DNA from: CAZKTF01 sp964555565
Lineage (GTDB): Bacteria > Planctomycetota > JAJSAM01 > JAKLKS01
Length of the DNA stretch: 7,343 nt
Assembly: GCA_964555565.1 (NCBI GenBank)
Contig: CAZKTF010000183.1
Coordinates: 1 to 7,343 of the forward strand
Direction of reading: 5' to 3'
A program made the position numbers and the translations under genes. Under the pieces are notes generated by a model. The model made no database searches. It was given only the letters and a program-made list of their open reading frames with translations, and had not been told where the DNA came from. Of the stretch, positions 1-4,396 are shown one piece after another (positions within the stretch are counted from its first letter, which is position 1; each line of letters begins with the position of its first letter).

Positions 1-60
1 CGCAAGGGCCCAGAGGCCCAGCCACTCAGGCGGCGACCATCCTGTCTACAACGGCCACGT

Positions 61-85
61 GGGGCGGGGCAAGCCCCGGCCCTAC
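61..85. repeat. REP-like palindrome, copy 1
   Basis: An inverted repeat of two 10-base arms (61-70 and 73-82) around AA, with one mismatch between the arms, followed by CCTAC-type flanking sequence. It is nearly identical to the copy at 104-127, 43 bp away. Short GC-rich palindromes of this kind, ending in CTAC, are common as dispersed extragenic repeats in high-GC bacteria. The non-coding stretch 1-137 holds no gene that I can support; these two repeats are its only recognisable content. Confidence 0.7.
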
Positions 86-103
86 TGCTCACAGGCACAC
101 GGC

Positions 104-127
104 GGGCGGGGCAAGCCCCGCCCCTAC
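104..127. repeat. REP-like palindrome, copy 2 (possible operon-end hairpin)
   Basis: A perfect 9-bp inverted repeat, GGGCGGGGC AA GCCCCGCCC, followed by CTAC. It lies 11-34 bases beyond the stop codon of the minus-strand gene ending at 138, so on that strand it is the first strong hairpin downstream of the five-gene run. It could stop transcription or protect the mRNA 3' end. No U-tract follows, so a classical intrinsic terminator is not shown. Confidence 0.7.
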
Positions 128-137
128 GACGGCAACG

Positions 138-524
138 CTACCCCGCCGCGCCGGGGATGCGCCTCTGCAGCGACCCCACGGCCCAGCAGGAGATCGCCGC
201 CACGTTGTCCACGACGTCCGCCGTGAGTGCGATCCGCATCCGGAACCACCGCCTCTTGAGCGTCACCTTGTAGAGCCCGATGCCGTTGGGGCCGATCTGC
301 CCCGACGGGGACACCGTGCACAGCACCCAGGTCTGGGCGTCGTGAGATTCCTGGAAGGTCGCGCTGAACGACGCGCCCGCGCTGCCGACCAGCGACCCCC
401 GCCAGAACGTGAGAGCGGCCGACACGTAGTCCTCCACGTTCAGCGGGACCGTCGCGTACACGTCCGGCGCGACGTACCCCGTGTACCTGGGGATCATCAC
501 CAGCGGGACCAGCTCACCGATCAT
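138..524 (-). CDS. Small paralogous beta-rich protein, IPR[FY] family, member 1
   Basis: 128 residues, function not recognised. Features shared with the products at 987-1352 and 1421-1987 are an N-terminal MIPRYT segment (residues 10-15), VPLNV (26-30), FWRG (40-43), a strand ending FQES (57-60), DAQTW (62-66), RRWFRMRI (91-98) and a closing SCWAVG (112-117). The alternation of hydrophobic residues and the absence of long helices suggest a compact beta-sandwich. The S-x-D-x-x-W pattern followed by a late R-W-x-R strand recalls small phage structural or decoration proteins; that is inference. There is no signal peptide or membrane segment. The ATG at 524 is preceded by a purine-rich GGAGGGAGA ribosome site. 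It is the last gene of the minus-strand run, 42 bases after its neighbour, and a palindromic repeat follows. Confidence 0.75.
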   Translation of the reverse strand: MIGELVPLVMIPRYTGYVAPDVYATVPLNVEDYVSAALTFWRGSLVGSAGASFSATFQESHDAQTWVLCTVSPSGQIGPNGIGLYKVTLKRRWFRMRIALTADVVDNVAAISCWAVGSLQRRIPGAAG

Positions 525-566
525 GGGGAGTCTCCCTCCGCGGGCGGTCCGAGGCGGCGCGCGGGA

Positions 567-935
567 TCACGCGTAGTACTCGATGGCGGCGATGTTCACG
601 GCGGCCCCCACGGCGATGCCGTTGATCTCCCCCTCGTAGGCGATCACGGGGGGGAACGCGAAGACCGCGCCCGGGTCGATGCGGTAGTCGCTCGCGCTCG
701 CCGGGGTCCCGGCGAGGCGGATGTGGACGGGGTTGAGGGGGTCGAGGTTCTGGATCTGGATCTGGCGCCGGCCCGTGCGGGAGGGGACCACGACCGTCCC
801 GGTCCCGGTGTAGACGATGCTCTTCGTGGTCGTGGCGACGCTCGCGGGCCCGGGCTTCGTGAAGGCGCTCCCGGTGGAGTCGATCTTGGCGGTGTAGCCG
901 TCCCCCAGGCCCGATTCGATCGTCACCACCGACAT
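567..935 (-). CDS. Small phage-like virion-associated protein (putative)
   Basis: 122 residues. The middle and C-terminal half follow a pattern known from many small phage head- or tail-associated proteins: a basic GRRQIQIQNLD strand (55-65), NPVHIRLAGT (68-77), a short S-x-D-Y-R segment (82-85), DPGAVFAFPP (87-96), then EGEINGIA (101-108) and a closing strand. In such proteins this reads as numbing strands of a single beta-sandwich with 'NRR..IQN...NPVYI.LG' and 'PG..F.FP....GEI.AIA' motifs. This is recognition by pattern only. The product is not a paralogue of its four neighbours. The ATG at 935 has a strong GAGGGGAGGGG ribosome site, and the gene sits inside the run with gaps of 51 and 42 bases. 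It could equally be a cellular protein of the same fold. Confidence 0.7.
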   Translation of the reverse strand: MSVVTIESGLGDGYTAKIDSTGSAFTKPGPASVATTTKSIVYTGTGTVVVPSRTGRRQIQIQNLDPLNPVHIRLAGTPASASDYRIDPGAVFAFPPVIAYEGEINGIAVGAAVNIAAIEYYA

Positions 936-952
936 CCGCCCCTCCCCTCGAC

Positions 953-990
953 GTATCGCCCCGGCGCACGCCGGGGTCGCGCGTCCCTAC
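953..990. repeat. REP-like hairpin inside the operon
   Basis: A perfect 8-bp inverted repeat CCCCGGCG (959-966) / CGCCGGGG (969-976) forms the core. Read on the minus strand, outer GACG and CGTC segments could extend it. It fills most of the gap between two minus-strand genes. The CTAC edge (987-990) contains the stop codon (TAG at 989-987) of the upstream gene. It resembles the palindromes at 61-127 in GC content and the CTAC border but differs in core sequence. Confidence 0.5.
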
Positions 991-1352
991 CCCGCCTCCG
1001 AGTCCCGCGGCACGAAGTCGCCCACCGACCACGCCGTGAGCCCGAGGTCCCCTCCGGACACGTTCACGGCGAGCCTCATCCACTCGAGGTCCAGGTCGAG
1101 GAACGCGACGGATTCGCCTCCCGCCGACGGGGTGAGGGGCGAGCCCACGTCGTGCCAGTTCTCCACGTCGGCCGACTGCTGGGGCTGGACCGAGATCCCG
1201 ACCCCCGCGGCGCCGAAGTCGGTCGAGCGCCAGACGGTGAGCATCACGTTGGCGAACTCGCGCACGTTCAGGGGCACCGTCTTGAAGATCAGGGGGCCGT
1301 AGAACGCCGTGAACCGCGGGATGAGCACGATGCGCTGGACCGGCCCCCTCAC
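987..1352 (-). CDS. Small paralogous beta-rich protein, IPR[FY] family, member 2
   Basis: 121 residues with a GTG start, function not recognised. Family features are IVLIPRFT (8-15), TVPLNV (25-30), VWRS (40-43), QQSADVENW (58-66), EWMRLAV (90-96) and LTAWSVGDF (105-113). The open frame continues far upstream, but that extension overlaps three other genes. The GTG at 1352 is preferred because GGGAGG lies 7 bases before it and because it places the family N-terminus correctly. This GTG overlaps the stop codon of a possible 19-residue leader ORF (1349-1408). The product is acidic (DLDLE, DSEAG at the end), unlike the basic C-terminal region of member 1. Confidence 0.72.
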   Translation of the reverse strand: MRGPVQRIVLIPRFTAFYGPLIFKTVPLNVREFANVMLTVWRSTDFGAAGVGISVQPQQSADVENWHDVGSPLTPSAGGESVAFLDLDLEWMRLAVNVSGGDLGLTAWSVGDFVPRDSEAG

Positions 1353-1408
1353 CGGATGCCTCCCGGGCGGACGCCCCGCCCGCGCGATCTCATGGACCAG
1401 GTGTGCAT
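1349..1408 (-). CDS. Possible 19-residue coupled leader peptide
   Basis: A short frame reading MHTWSMRSRGRGVRPGGIR. The sequence TAGGAGGG lies 8 bases before its ATG, and the TAG of that site is the stop codon of the upstream gene (1421-1987). Its TGA overlaps the GTG start of the downstream gene as GTGA. It therefore bridges a 68-base gap with a strong ribosome site on one side and a 4-bp stop/start overlap on the other, the usual layout for translational coupling. The peptide is strongly basic with no recognised motif. It could be a leader that keeps ribosomes moving into the next gene, a real small protein, or chance. The hairpin at 1364-1382 lies within it. Confidence 0.4.
   Translation of the reverse strand: MHTWSMRSRGRGVRPGGIR
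1364..1382 (-). other. Hairpin abutting the ribosome site of the 987-1352 gene
   Basis: A perfect 7-bp inverted repeat, CGGGCGG / CCGCCCG, with a 5-base loop. On the minus strand its 3' arm ends where the GGGAGG ribosome site of the next gene begins. It could influence initiation at the GTG or mRNA stability. In DNA this GC-rich such a hairpin can arise by chance. Confidence 0.35.
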
Positions 1409-1420
1409 GATGGAACCCTC

Positions 1421-1987
1421 CTACCCGCCCCCGCCCGGTGGCGGACCCGACCCCGGGGGCGGACCGGGGAGCGGCCCGAAGGGAGTCGGCGGCCGGTAGG
1501 GAGCGCCGAGGAGGCCGGATCCCACCGGCGGCCCTCCGCCGGGCCCCGGTGCGGGCGGGCCCACGACGCCCGCCGCCGAGACCGTGGGGCTCCCGCCTCC
1601 GGCCTGGGCCGGCAGCGACCAGAGGCCCCCCCCGCCCCCCCGCAGCAGCCCCTCGGCCCAGCAGGTCACGATGGAGTTCGCGTTCGTCACGACGACCCTC
1701 AGCCGGAACCAGCGCAGCCGGAACGCGTAGGAGAAGAACTTCGACTCCTCGGAGGCCAGGACGTATCCCGCCGGCGTCGAGGGACCGAGCACCCAGGTGG
1801 CCGCGTCGAGGGATTCCTCGAGGTACAGCGTCACGGTGCCCGACCCGCCGCGGATCGGTCCCCGCCAGGCCTCGAACTGCACCCCCTCGAACCGGGACAC
1901 GTCCAGGGGTGCCGTCTGGAACGTCCCCGCGCCCACGAGCGTGGTGAAGCGCGGGAGGAAGACGATCGTGGCATCGACGGCGGCCAT
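1421..1987 (-). CDS. IPR[FY]-family member 3 with long Gly/Pro-rich tail
   Basis: 188 residues, function not recognised. Residues 1-115 form the family core: IVFLPRFT (8-15), TAPLDV (25-30), AWRG (40-43), LYLEESLDAATW (54-65), RLRWFRLRV (90-98), VTCWAEG (107-113). The remaining 73 or so residues have no counterpart in the other members and are rich in Gly and Pro, ending in a run of PPP and GGGG blocks. The tail is probably disordered and could be a linker or a surface or assembly segment. The tail begins in the codons formed by two C-runs on the plus strand (1626-1633 and 1635-1641). The ATG at 1987 has an excellent GAGGAGGT ribosome site, which overlaps the stop of the upstream gene (1991). 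Confidence 0.75.
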   Translation of the reverse strand: MAAVDATIVFLPRFTTLVGAGTFQTAPLDVSRFEGVQFEAWRGPIRGGSGTVTLYLEESLDAATWVLGPSTPAGYVLASEESKFFSYAFRLRWFRLRVVVTNANSIVTCWAEGLLRGGGGGLWSLPAQAGGGSPTVSAAGVVGPPAPGPGGGPPVGSGLLGAPYRPPTPFGPLPGPPPGSGPPPGGGG

Positions 1988-1990
1988 GGG

Positions 1991-2242
1991 CTACCTCCTC
2001 GGGGACCCGCGGCCGGGACGACGGCGGGACTTCTCCGCGGCCCTCCGGCCCCGGGACGGGCGCGGGGAGGTCCAGCCGGCGTGATCCTCGGTCTCCGTCA
2101 TCACGAACGAGATCTGCCCGGAGGGGGCGTTCCGGATCGCCTCGACGTCGATCGCGATGCGGGAGAGCGGATCGGGCGGGGGCGCGCCGAGTACCTGCGA
2201 GAAGCGGGGATAGAACACGATCGGCACGGGCTTCTCCTTCAT
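1991..2242 (-). CDS. Truncated IPR[FY]-family member with Arg-rich tail
   Basis: 83 residues. The N-terminal part follows the family: VPIVFYPRFS (6-15), IAIDVEAIR (29-37), ISFVMTETEDHAGW (44-57), matching the first half of the core including the TE-x-x-D-x-x-W element. The second half (the R-W-x-R and CWxxG strands) is missing. It is replaced by about 25 residues rich in Arg, Lys and Pro. The other two frames over the tail show no missing half, so a deletion or replacement fits better than one simple frameshift. The ATG at 2242 has an AGGAGG ribosome site 7 bases upstream and is preferred over upstream TTG starts. The stop lies 3 bases before the next ATG, so the pair is probably coupled. It could be a decaying copy or a shortened functional protein. 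Confidence 0.6.
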   Translation of the reverse strand: MKEKPVPIVFYPRFSQVLGAPPPDPLSRIAIDVEAIRNAPSGQISFVMTETEDHAGWTSPRPSRGRRAAEKSRRRPGRGSPRR

Positions 2243-2451
2243 GGCGGCTCCTCCTGCCCTGGACACCGGGTCGTCCCGGCCGTGGGCGCCCTCGCGCCTG
2301 CCGGGCCGACCCGAAACCAGCGCGGGCGCCTTCCCGCAATCTCGCGCCCGTCGCCTCGTCCACAAGATCAAGTGCGAGAAGGTCGGAATCGGCCACGGAT
2401 TCTTGGAATTCCAGTGTGACTTGCCCGGCGTGGACCCTCATGACCCGGGGA
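2243..2451. other. Gap with a lower-GC island and possible paralogue remnant
   Basis: 209 bases between the sigma-like gene and the first family gene. The section 2361-2420 is only about half G+C, well below its surroundings, and contains the palindrome TGGAATTCCA (2404-2413). On the minus strand an ATG at 2441 opens a frame beginning MRVHAGQVTLEFQES, close to the TVTLYLEES and SATFQES strand of the neighbouring family. It has no ribosome site, and the frame then runs through other genes. The plus strand is also open here. I see no convincing intact gene. It may be a decayed gene fragment, a regulatory region or an insertion scar. Confidence 0.45.
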
Positions 2452-3231
2452 TCAGGTCGCGGCAGGGCCCGGATCAGGCGGCGCGCCGACGGGAACGGGG
2501 AGGGAAACCGATGGTCCGGAACTTGCGGGGGGGGGATTGTCGGCGAGTTTCGCCCGCAGGACTTCCAGCAGGCCCAGCAGTTCCTGCCGGCAGAGTCCCT
2601 CGCGCGCGGCGGCGGCGCGCAGGGCCGGGTAGACCGACTCCTTCCTCCGCGTCACGGTCCTCGCGCTGATGCCGAGCGTCCGTCGCAACACCCCCTTCTC
2701 CGCCTCCGGGCTCGAGACGCGGGCTCCCAGGAACGCCCGTTCCCCGGGGTCGAAGGCGGCCACGAGGCGGCGCGCGAGGGCGCGGATCCCCTCGCCGTCC
2801 AGGTGGGTCTCGTGGCCGCACCGTCCACCCCGCGAGACGGGGTCGGAACGGGGGAGCCGATCGTGACGCGAGGCCGTCGTCCGCTCGAGGAGGAGGGCGT
2901 TGCGGAGCGCGGCGAAGAGGTACGCCCGGCGCTCCCCCTCACCGAACCCGTGCTCCCGTTCGCTGTACGCCCGACTCTCCGTGATTTCGCGCAGCATGGA
3001 GACCGCCGCTTGTACGTCCTCCTCCGTCCAGCGGCGGCCCCCCAGGGGCGCGAGGGCAGGGTATGACCGCGCCACGGCCTCCGCGATTGCGCGGAGGGAT
3101 TCCTCGCGCGGCCACACCCCCAAGACCCCCACCCCCGAATGCGACCGTCGGACGACTTCTCCCGGATCGAGTATCGCCGCGACGGGCGGGACGTCAAGCG
3201 GGGGGGGCGACACGGGCCGCGGGGGTAGCAC
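2452..3231 (-). CDS. Putative sigma-70/ECF-like transcription factor
   Basis: 259 residues from a GTG at 3231. The middle part (about 75-118) is helical, with REITESRAY, then RRAYLFAALRNALLLE (101-116), which resembles the region-2 pattern of sigma factors (A-W/Y-L-F-x-x-A-R-N). The section 150-210 resembles region 4: FDPGERAFL (160-168), then a helix-turn-helix TLGISARTVTRRKESVYPAL (185-204). The C-terminal 30 residues are Pro/Ser-rich. A sigma role, acting with RNA polymerase on its own downstream gene run, is inference. Another HTH regulator is possible. The start is uncertain: GTG at 3213 or 3117 would also fit, and the first 38 residues are Pro-rich and unlike a conserved domain. Nine consecutive G (plus strand, 2527-2535) near the 3' end make the last residues sensitive to an indel. 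Confidence 0.55.
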   Translation of the reverse strand: MLPPRPVSPPPLDVPPVAAILDPGEVVRRSHSGVGVLGVWPREESLRAIAEAVARSYPALAPLGGRRWTEEDVQAAVSMLREITESRAYSEREHGFGEGERRAYLFAALRNALLLERTTASRHDRLPRSDPVSRGGRCGHETHLDGEGIRALARRLVAAFDPGERAFLGARVSSPEAEKGVLRRTLGISARTVTRRKESVYPALRAAAAREGLCRQELLGLLEVLRAKLADNPPPASSGPSVSLPVPVGAPPDPGPAAT

Positions 3232-3235
3232 ATTT

Positions 3236-3263
3236 ATGTACCATGATGTATGATTTGGTGCAT
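3236..3263. promoter_or_regulatory. Probable vapBC operator
   Basis: Inverted repeat ATGTACCA (3236-3243) / TGGTGCAT (3256-3263), matching at 7 of 8 positions around a 12-base AT-rich centre, in an otherwise very GC-rich region. It ends on the antitoxin start codon. VapB-type ribbon-helix-helix antitoxins typically bind such palindromes in their own promoter. It may also affect the divergent sigma-like gene, whose earliest plausible start is 5 bases away. Confidence 0.5.
3249..3254 (+). promoter_or_regulatory. Candidate -10 box of vapBC (leaderless)
   Basis: TATGAT differs from the TATAAT consensus at one position and lies inside the inverted repeat. Transcription would begin about 7 bases downstream, at or next to the ATG at 3262. 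This fits the lack of a ribosome site and suggests a leaderless mRNA. No good -35 box is visible at the usual distance. Confidence 0.45.
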
Positions 3264-3498
3264 GCGCACGACCATCGACATCACGGACGAGCTGCTCCGG
3301 GAGGCCCGGCGGGCGGCCGCGGAGGAGGGGATCAGCGTCCGCGAGGTCGTCCACCGGGCCCTGCGGCTGTTCCTCGGCCGCAGCCCCCCGCGGAAGGGCT
3401 ACCGGCTCCGCTGGCGCACGGAGAAGGGGAGGCTCCTCCCCGGCGTCCGCCTGGATGACCGCGACGCCCTCTTCGACCTCATGGAGGGGCGGGGTTGA
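3262..3498 (+). CDS. vapB: VapB-family antitoxin
   Basis: 78 residues. The N-terminus MRTTIDITDELLREARRAA and the following EEGISVREVVHRALRLFL (21-38) form the beta-strand and two helices of a ribbon-helix-helix DNA-binding domain, as in antitoxins of the 'TTIDIDDELL' type. The C-terminal part, LPGVRLDDRDALFDLMEG (59-76), is the kind of segment that wraps around the toxin. The protein should neutralise the downstream PIN toxin and repress the operon through the upstream palindrome. The ATG at 3262 is chosen over one at 3250 because MRTTID is the family N-terminus and because a -10 box fits a leaderless start. Its TGA overlaps the TTG start of the toxin. Confidence 0.9.
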   Translation: MRTTIDITDELLREARRAAAEEGISVREVVHRALRLFLGRSPPRKGYRLRWRTEKGRLLPGVRLDDRDALFDLMEGRG

Positions 3499-3947
3499 TC
3501 GCGCTCGACACGAACATCCTCGTGTACGCCCGCCGCGCGGAGGCGCCCCACCACGCGGAGGCCCGGGCGCTGGTGGCGCGCCTCGCCGAGGGGGCGGAGC
3601 CCTGGGCGCTCCCGTGGCCGTGCGTCTACGAGTTCCTGCGGGTCGTCACCCACCCGAGGGTGTTCGAGCCGCCGACGCCGACGGCCCGCGCGCTCGAGGA
3701 CCTGGCGTCGCTCCTGGCGTCGCCGTCCCTCGTCCTCCTCGGGGAGGGCCCACGGCACGCCGACCATCTCCGCGAGGCCATCGAGTCCGGTGCCGCCTCC
3801 GGGAACCTGGTCCACGATGCCCACATCGCGGCCCTCGCCCGGGAGCACGGGGTCACGACCATCCTGAGCGCGGACCGGGACATGGCCCGGTTCCCGGGCC
3901 TGAGGGCCGTGGACCCCTTCGCCCGCAAGGGCGGCCGGTCCGGGTAG
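3495..3947 (+). CDS. vapC: VapC-family PIN-domain toxin
   Basis: 150 residues, a normal length for the family. The PIN-domain acidic residues are in place: D5 in ALDTNILVY, E46 in VYEFLRV, D108 in LVHDAHIAAL and D127 in SADRDMARF (with D129 close by). These bind metal for RNA cleavage, and no catalytic residue appears lost, so the toxin is probably active. Known relatives cut tRNA or rRNA; the target here cannot be read from sequence. The start is TTG at 3495, inside TTGA with the antitoxin stop, preceded by GGAGGGG (3483-3489). The overlap keeps toxin synthesis tied to antitoxin translation. The C-terminal RKGGRSG is a basic tail. Confidence 0.9.
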   Translation: MIALDTNILVYARRAEAPHHAEARALVARLAEGAEPWALPWPCVYEFLRVVTHPRVFEPPTPTARALEDLASLLASPSLVLLGEGPRHADHLREAIESGAASGNLVHDAHIAALAREHGVTTILSADRDMARFPGLRAVDPFARKGGRSG

Positions 3948-3953
3948 CCCTTC

Positions 3954-3970
3954 CGCCCGCCCCGCGGGCG
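3954..3970 (+). terminator. Hairpin after vapC
   Basis: A perfect 7-bp stem CGCCCGC / GCGGGCG with a 3-base loop, starting 7 bases after the vapC stop. No U-tract follows, and the next element is the candidate promoter at 3973, so a terminator role is possible but not shown. Confidence 0.4.
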
Positions 3971-3972
3971 AC

Positions 3973-3982
3973 CTAGGATCCG
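3973..3982 (+). promoter_or_regulatory. Candidate -10 element CTAGGATCCG before mce
   Basis: CTAGGATCCG contains TAGGAT, which fits the TAnnnT form of a housekeeping -10 box. The identical 10-mer occurs at 5971-5980 before the next transcription unit. Initiation about 7 bases beyond TAGGAT would give a leader of roughly 15 bases before the ATG at 4001. No convincing -35 box is seen. Confidence 0.45.
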
Positions 3983-4000
3983 CGCGTCCGGGGGGCACGC

Positions 4001-4396
4001 ATGAGGCTCGACCACGTCGGGATCGCCGTGAAGGACGCCGGGAAGGCGCGGGACCTCTTCGGGCGGCTCTTCGGGCTCCCGGTCGCCCTCGAGCGGACGG
4101 TGCCCGACCAGGGGGTGAAGGTGGTGAAGCTCTCCTGCGGGGAGTCCACCTGCGAGTTCCTCGAGCCGCTCGGGCCCTCGACGCCCGTGGGGAGGTTCCT
4201 CGCGGTGCGCGGCGAGGGGCTCCACCACGTCTGCTTCGCCGTGCCGGACATCCGGCGCGCGCTCGCCGACATGAAGGGGAAGGGCGTGAGGCTCATCGAC
4301 GCCGAGCCTCGCATCGGGGCCGCGGGCCTCCCCATCGCCTTCCTCCACCCGGACTCCTGCAACGGGGTCCTGGTGGAGTTCGTGGAGAAGCCGTGA
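4001..4396 (+). CDS. mce: Methylmalonyl-CoA epimerase
   Basis: 131 residues, normal for the family. It interconverts the (S) and (R) forms of methylmalonyl-CoA in the cytoplasm, linking propionyl-CoA carboxylation to methylmalonyl-CoA mutase. It is a VOC-fold protein made of two beta-alpha-beta-beta-beta modules. Visible hallmarks are LDHVGIAV with H5, CEFLEPLGP with E52, GLHHVCFAV with H75-H76, and the closing HPDSCNGVLVEF with E126. H5, one of the paired His, and E126 correspond to metal ligands or catalytic residues in characterised epimerases. The phrase IDAEPRIGAAGLPIAFLHP (99-117) is highly typical. A G-run (3990-3995) precedes the ATG. The stop overlaps the GTG of the carboxyltransferase gene, so the two are translated together. 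Another VOC enzyme is unlikely given this neighbour. Confidence 0.93.
   Translation: MRLDHVGIAVKDAGKARDLFGRLFGLPVALERTVPDQGVKVVKLSCGESTCEFLEPLGPSTPVGRFLAVRGEGLHHVCFAVPDIRRALADMKGKGVRLIDAEPRIGAAGLPIAFLHPDSCNGVLVEFVEKP

Noticed and set aside
61..127. CRISPR-like repeat-spacer pattern
   Set aside because: There are only two copies, the repeat is a full palindrome, and no cas genes are nearby.
342..1499. 385-codon plus-strand frame
   Set aside because: Its product is rich in Arg, Gly, His and Asp without structure, and it lies opposite supported minus-strand genes.
987..2441. 484-codon continuous minus-strand frame
   Set aside because: Only its last 121 codons match a family protein. The rest runs out of frame through two well-supported genes with their own ribosome sites.
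2416..3066. Plus-strand frame opposite the sigma-like gene
   Set aside because: Low-complexity composition and no motif, whereas the minus-strand product shows ordered helices and an HTH pattern.
3250..3261. ATG at 3250 as start of the antitoxin
   Set aside because: It overlaps the TATGAT box and adds MIWC before the family N-terminus MRTTID.
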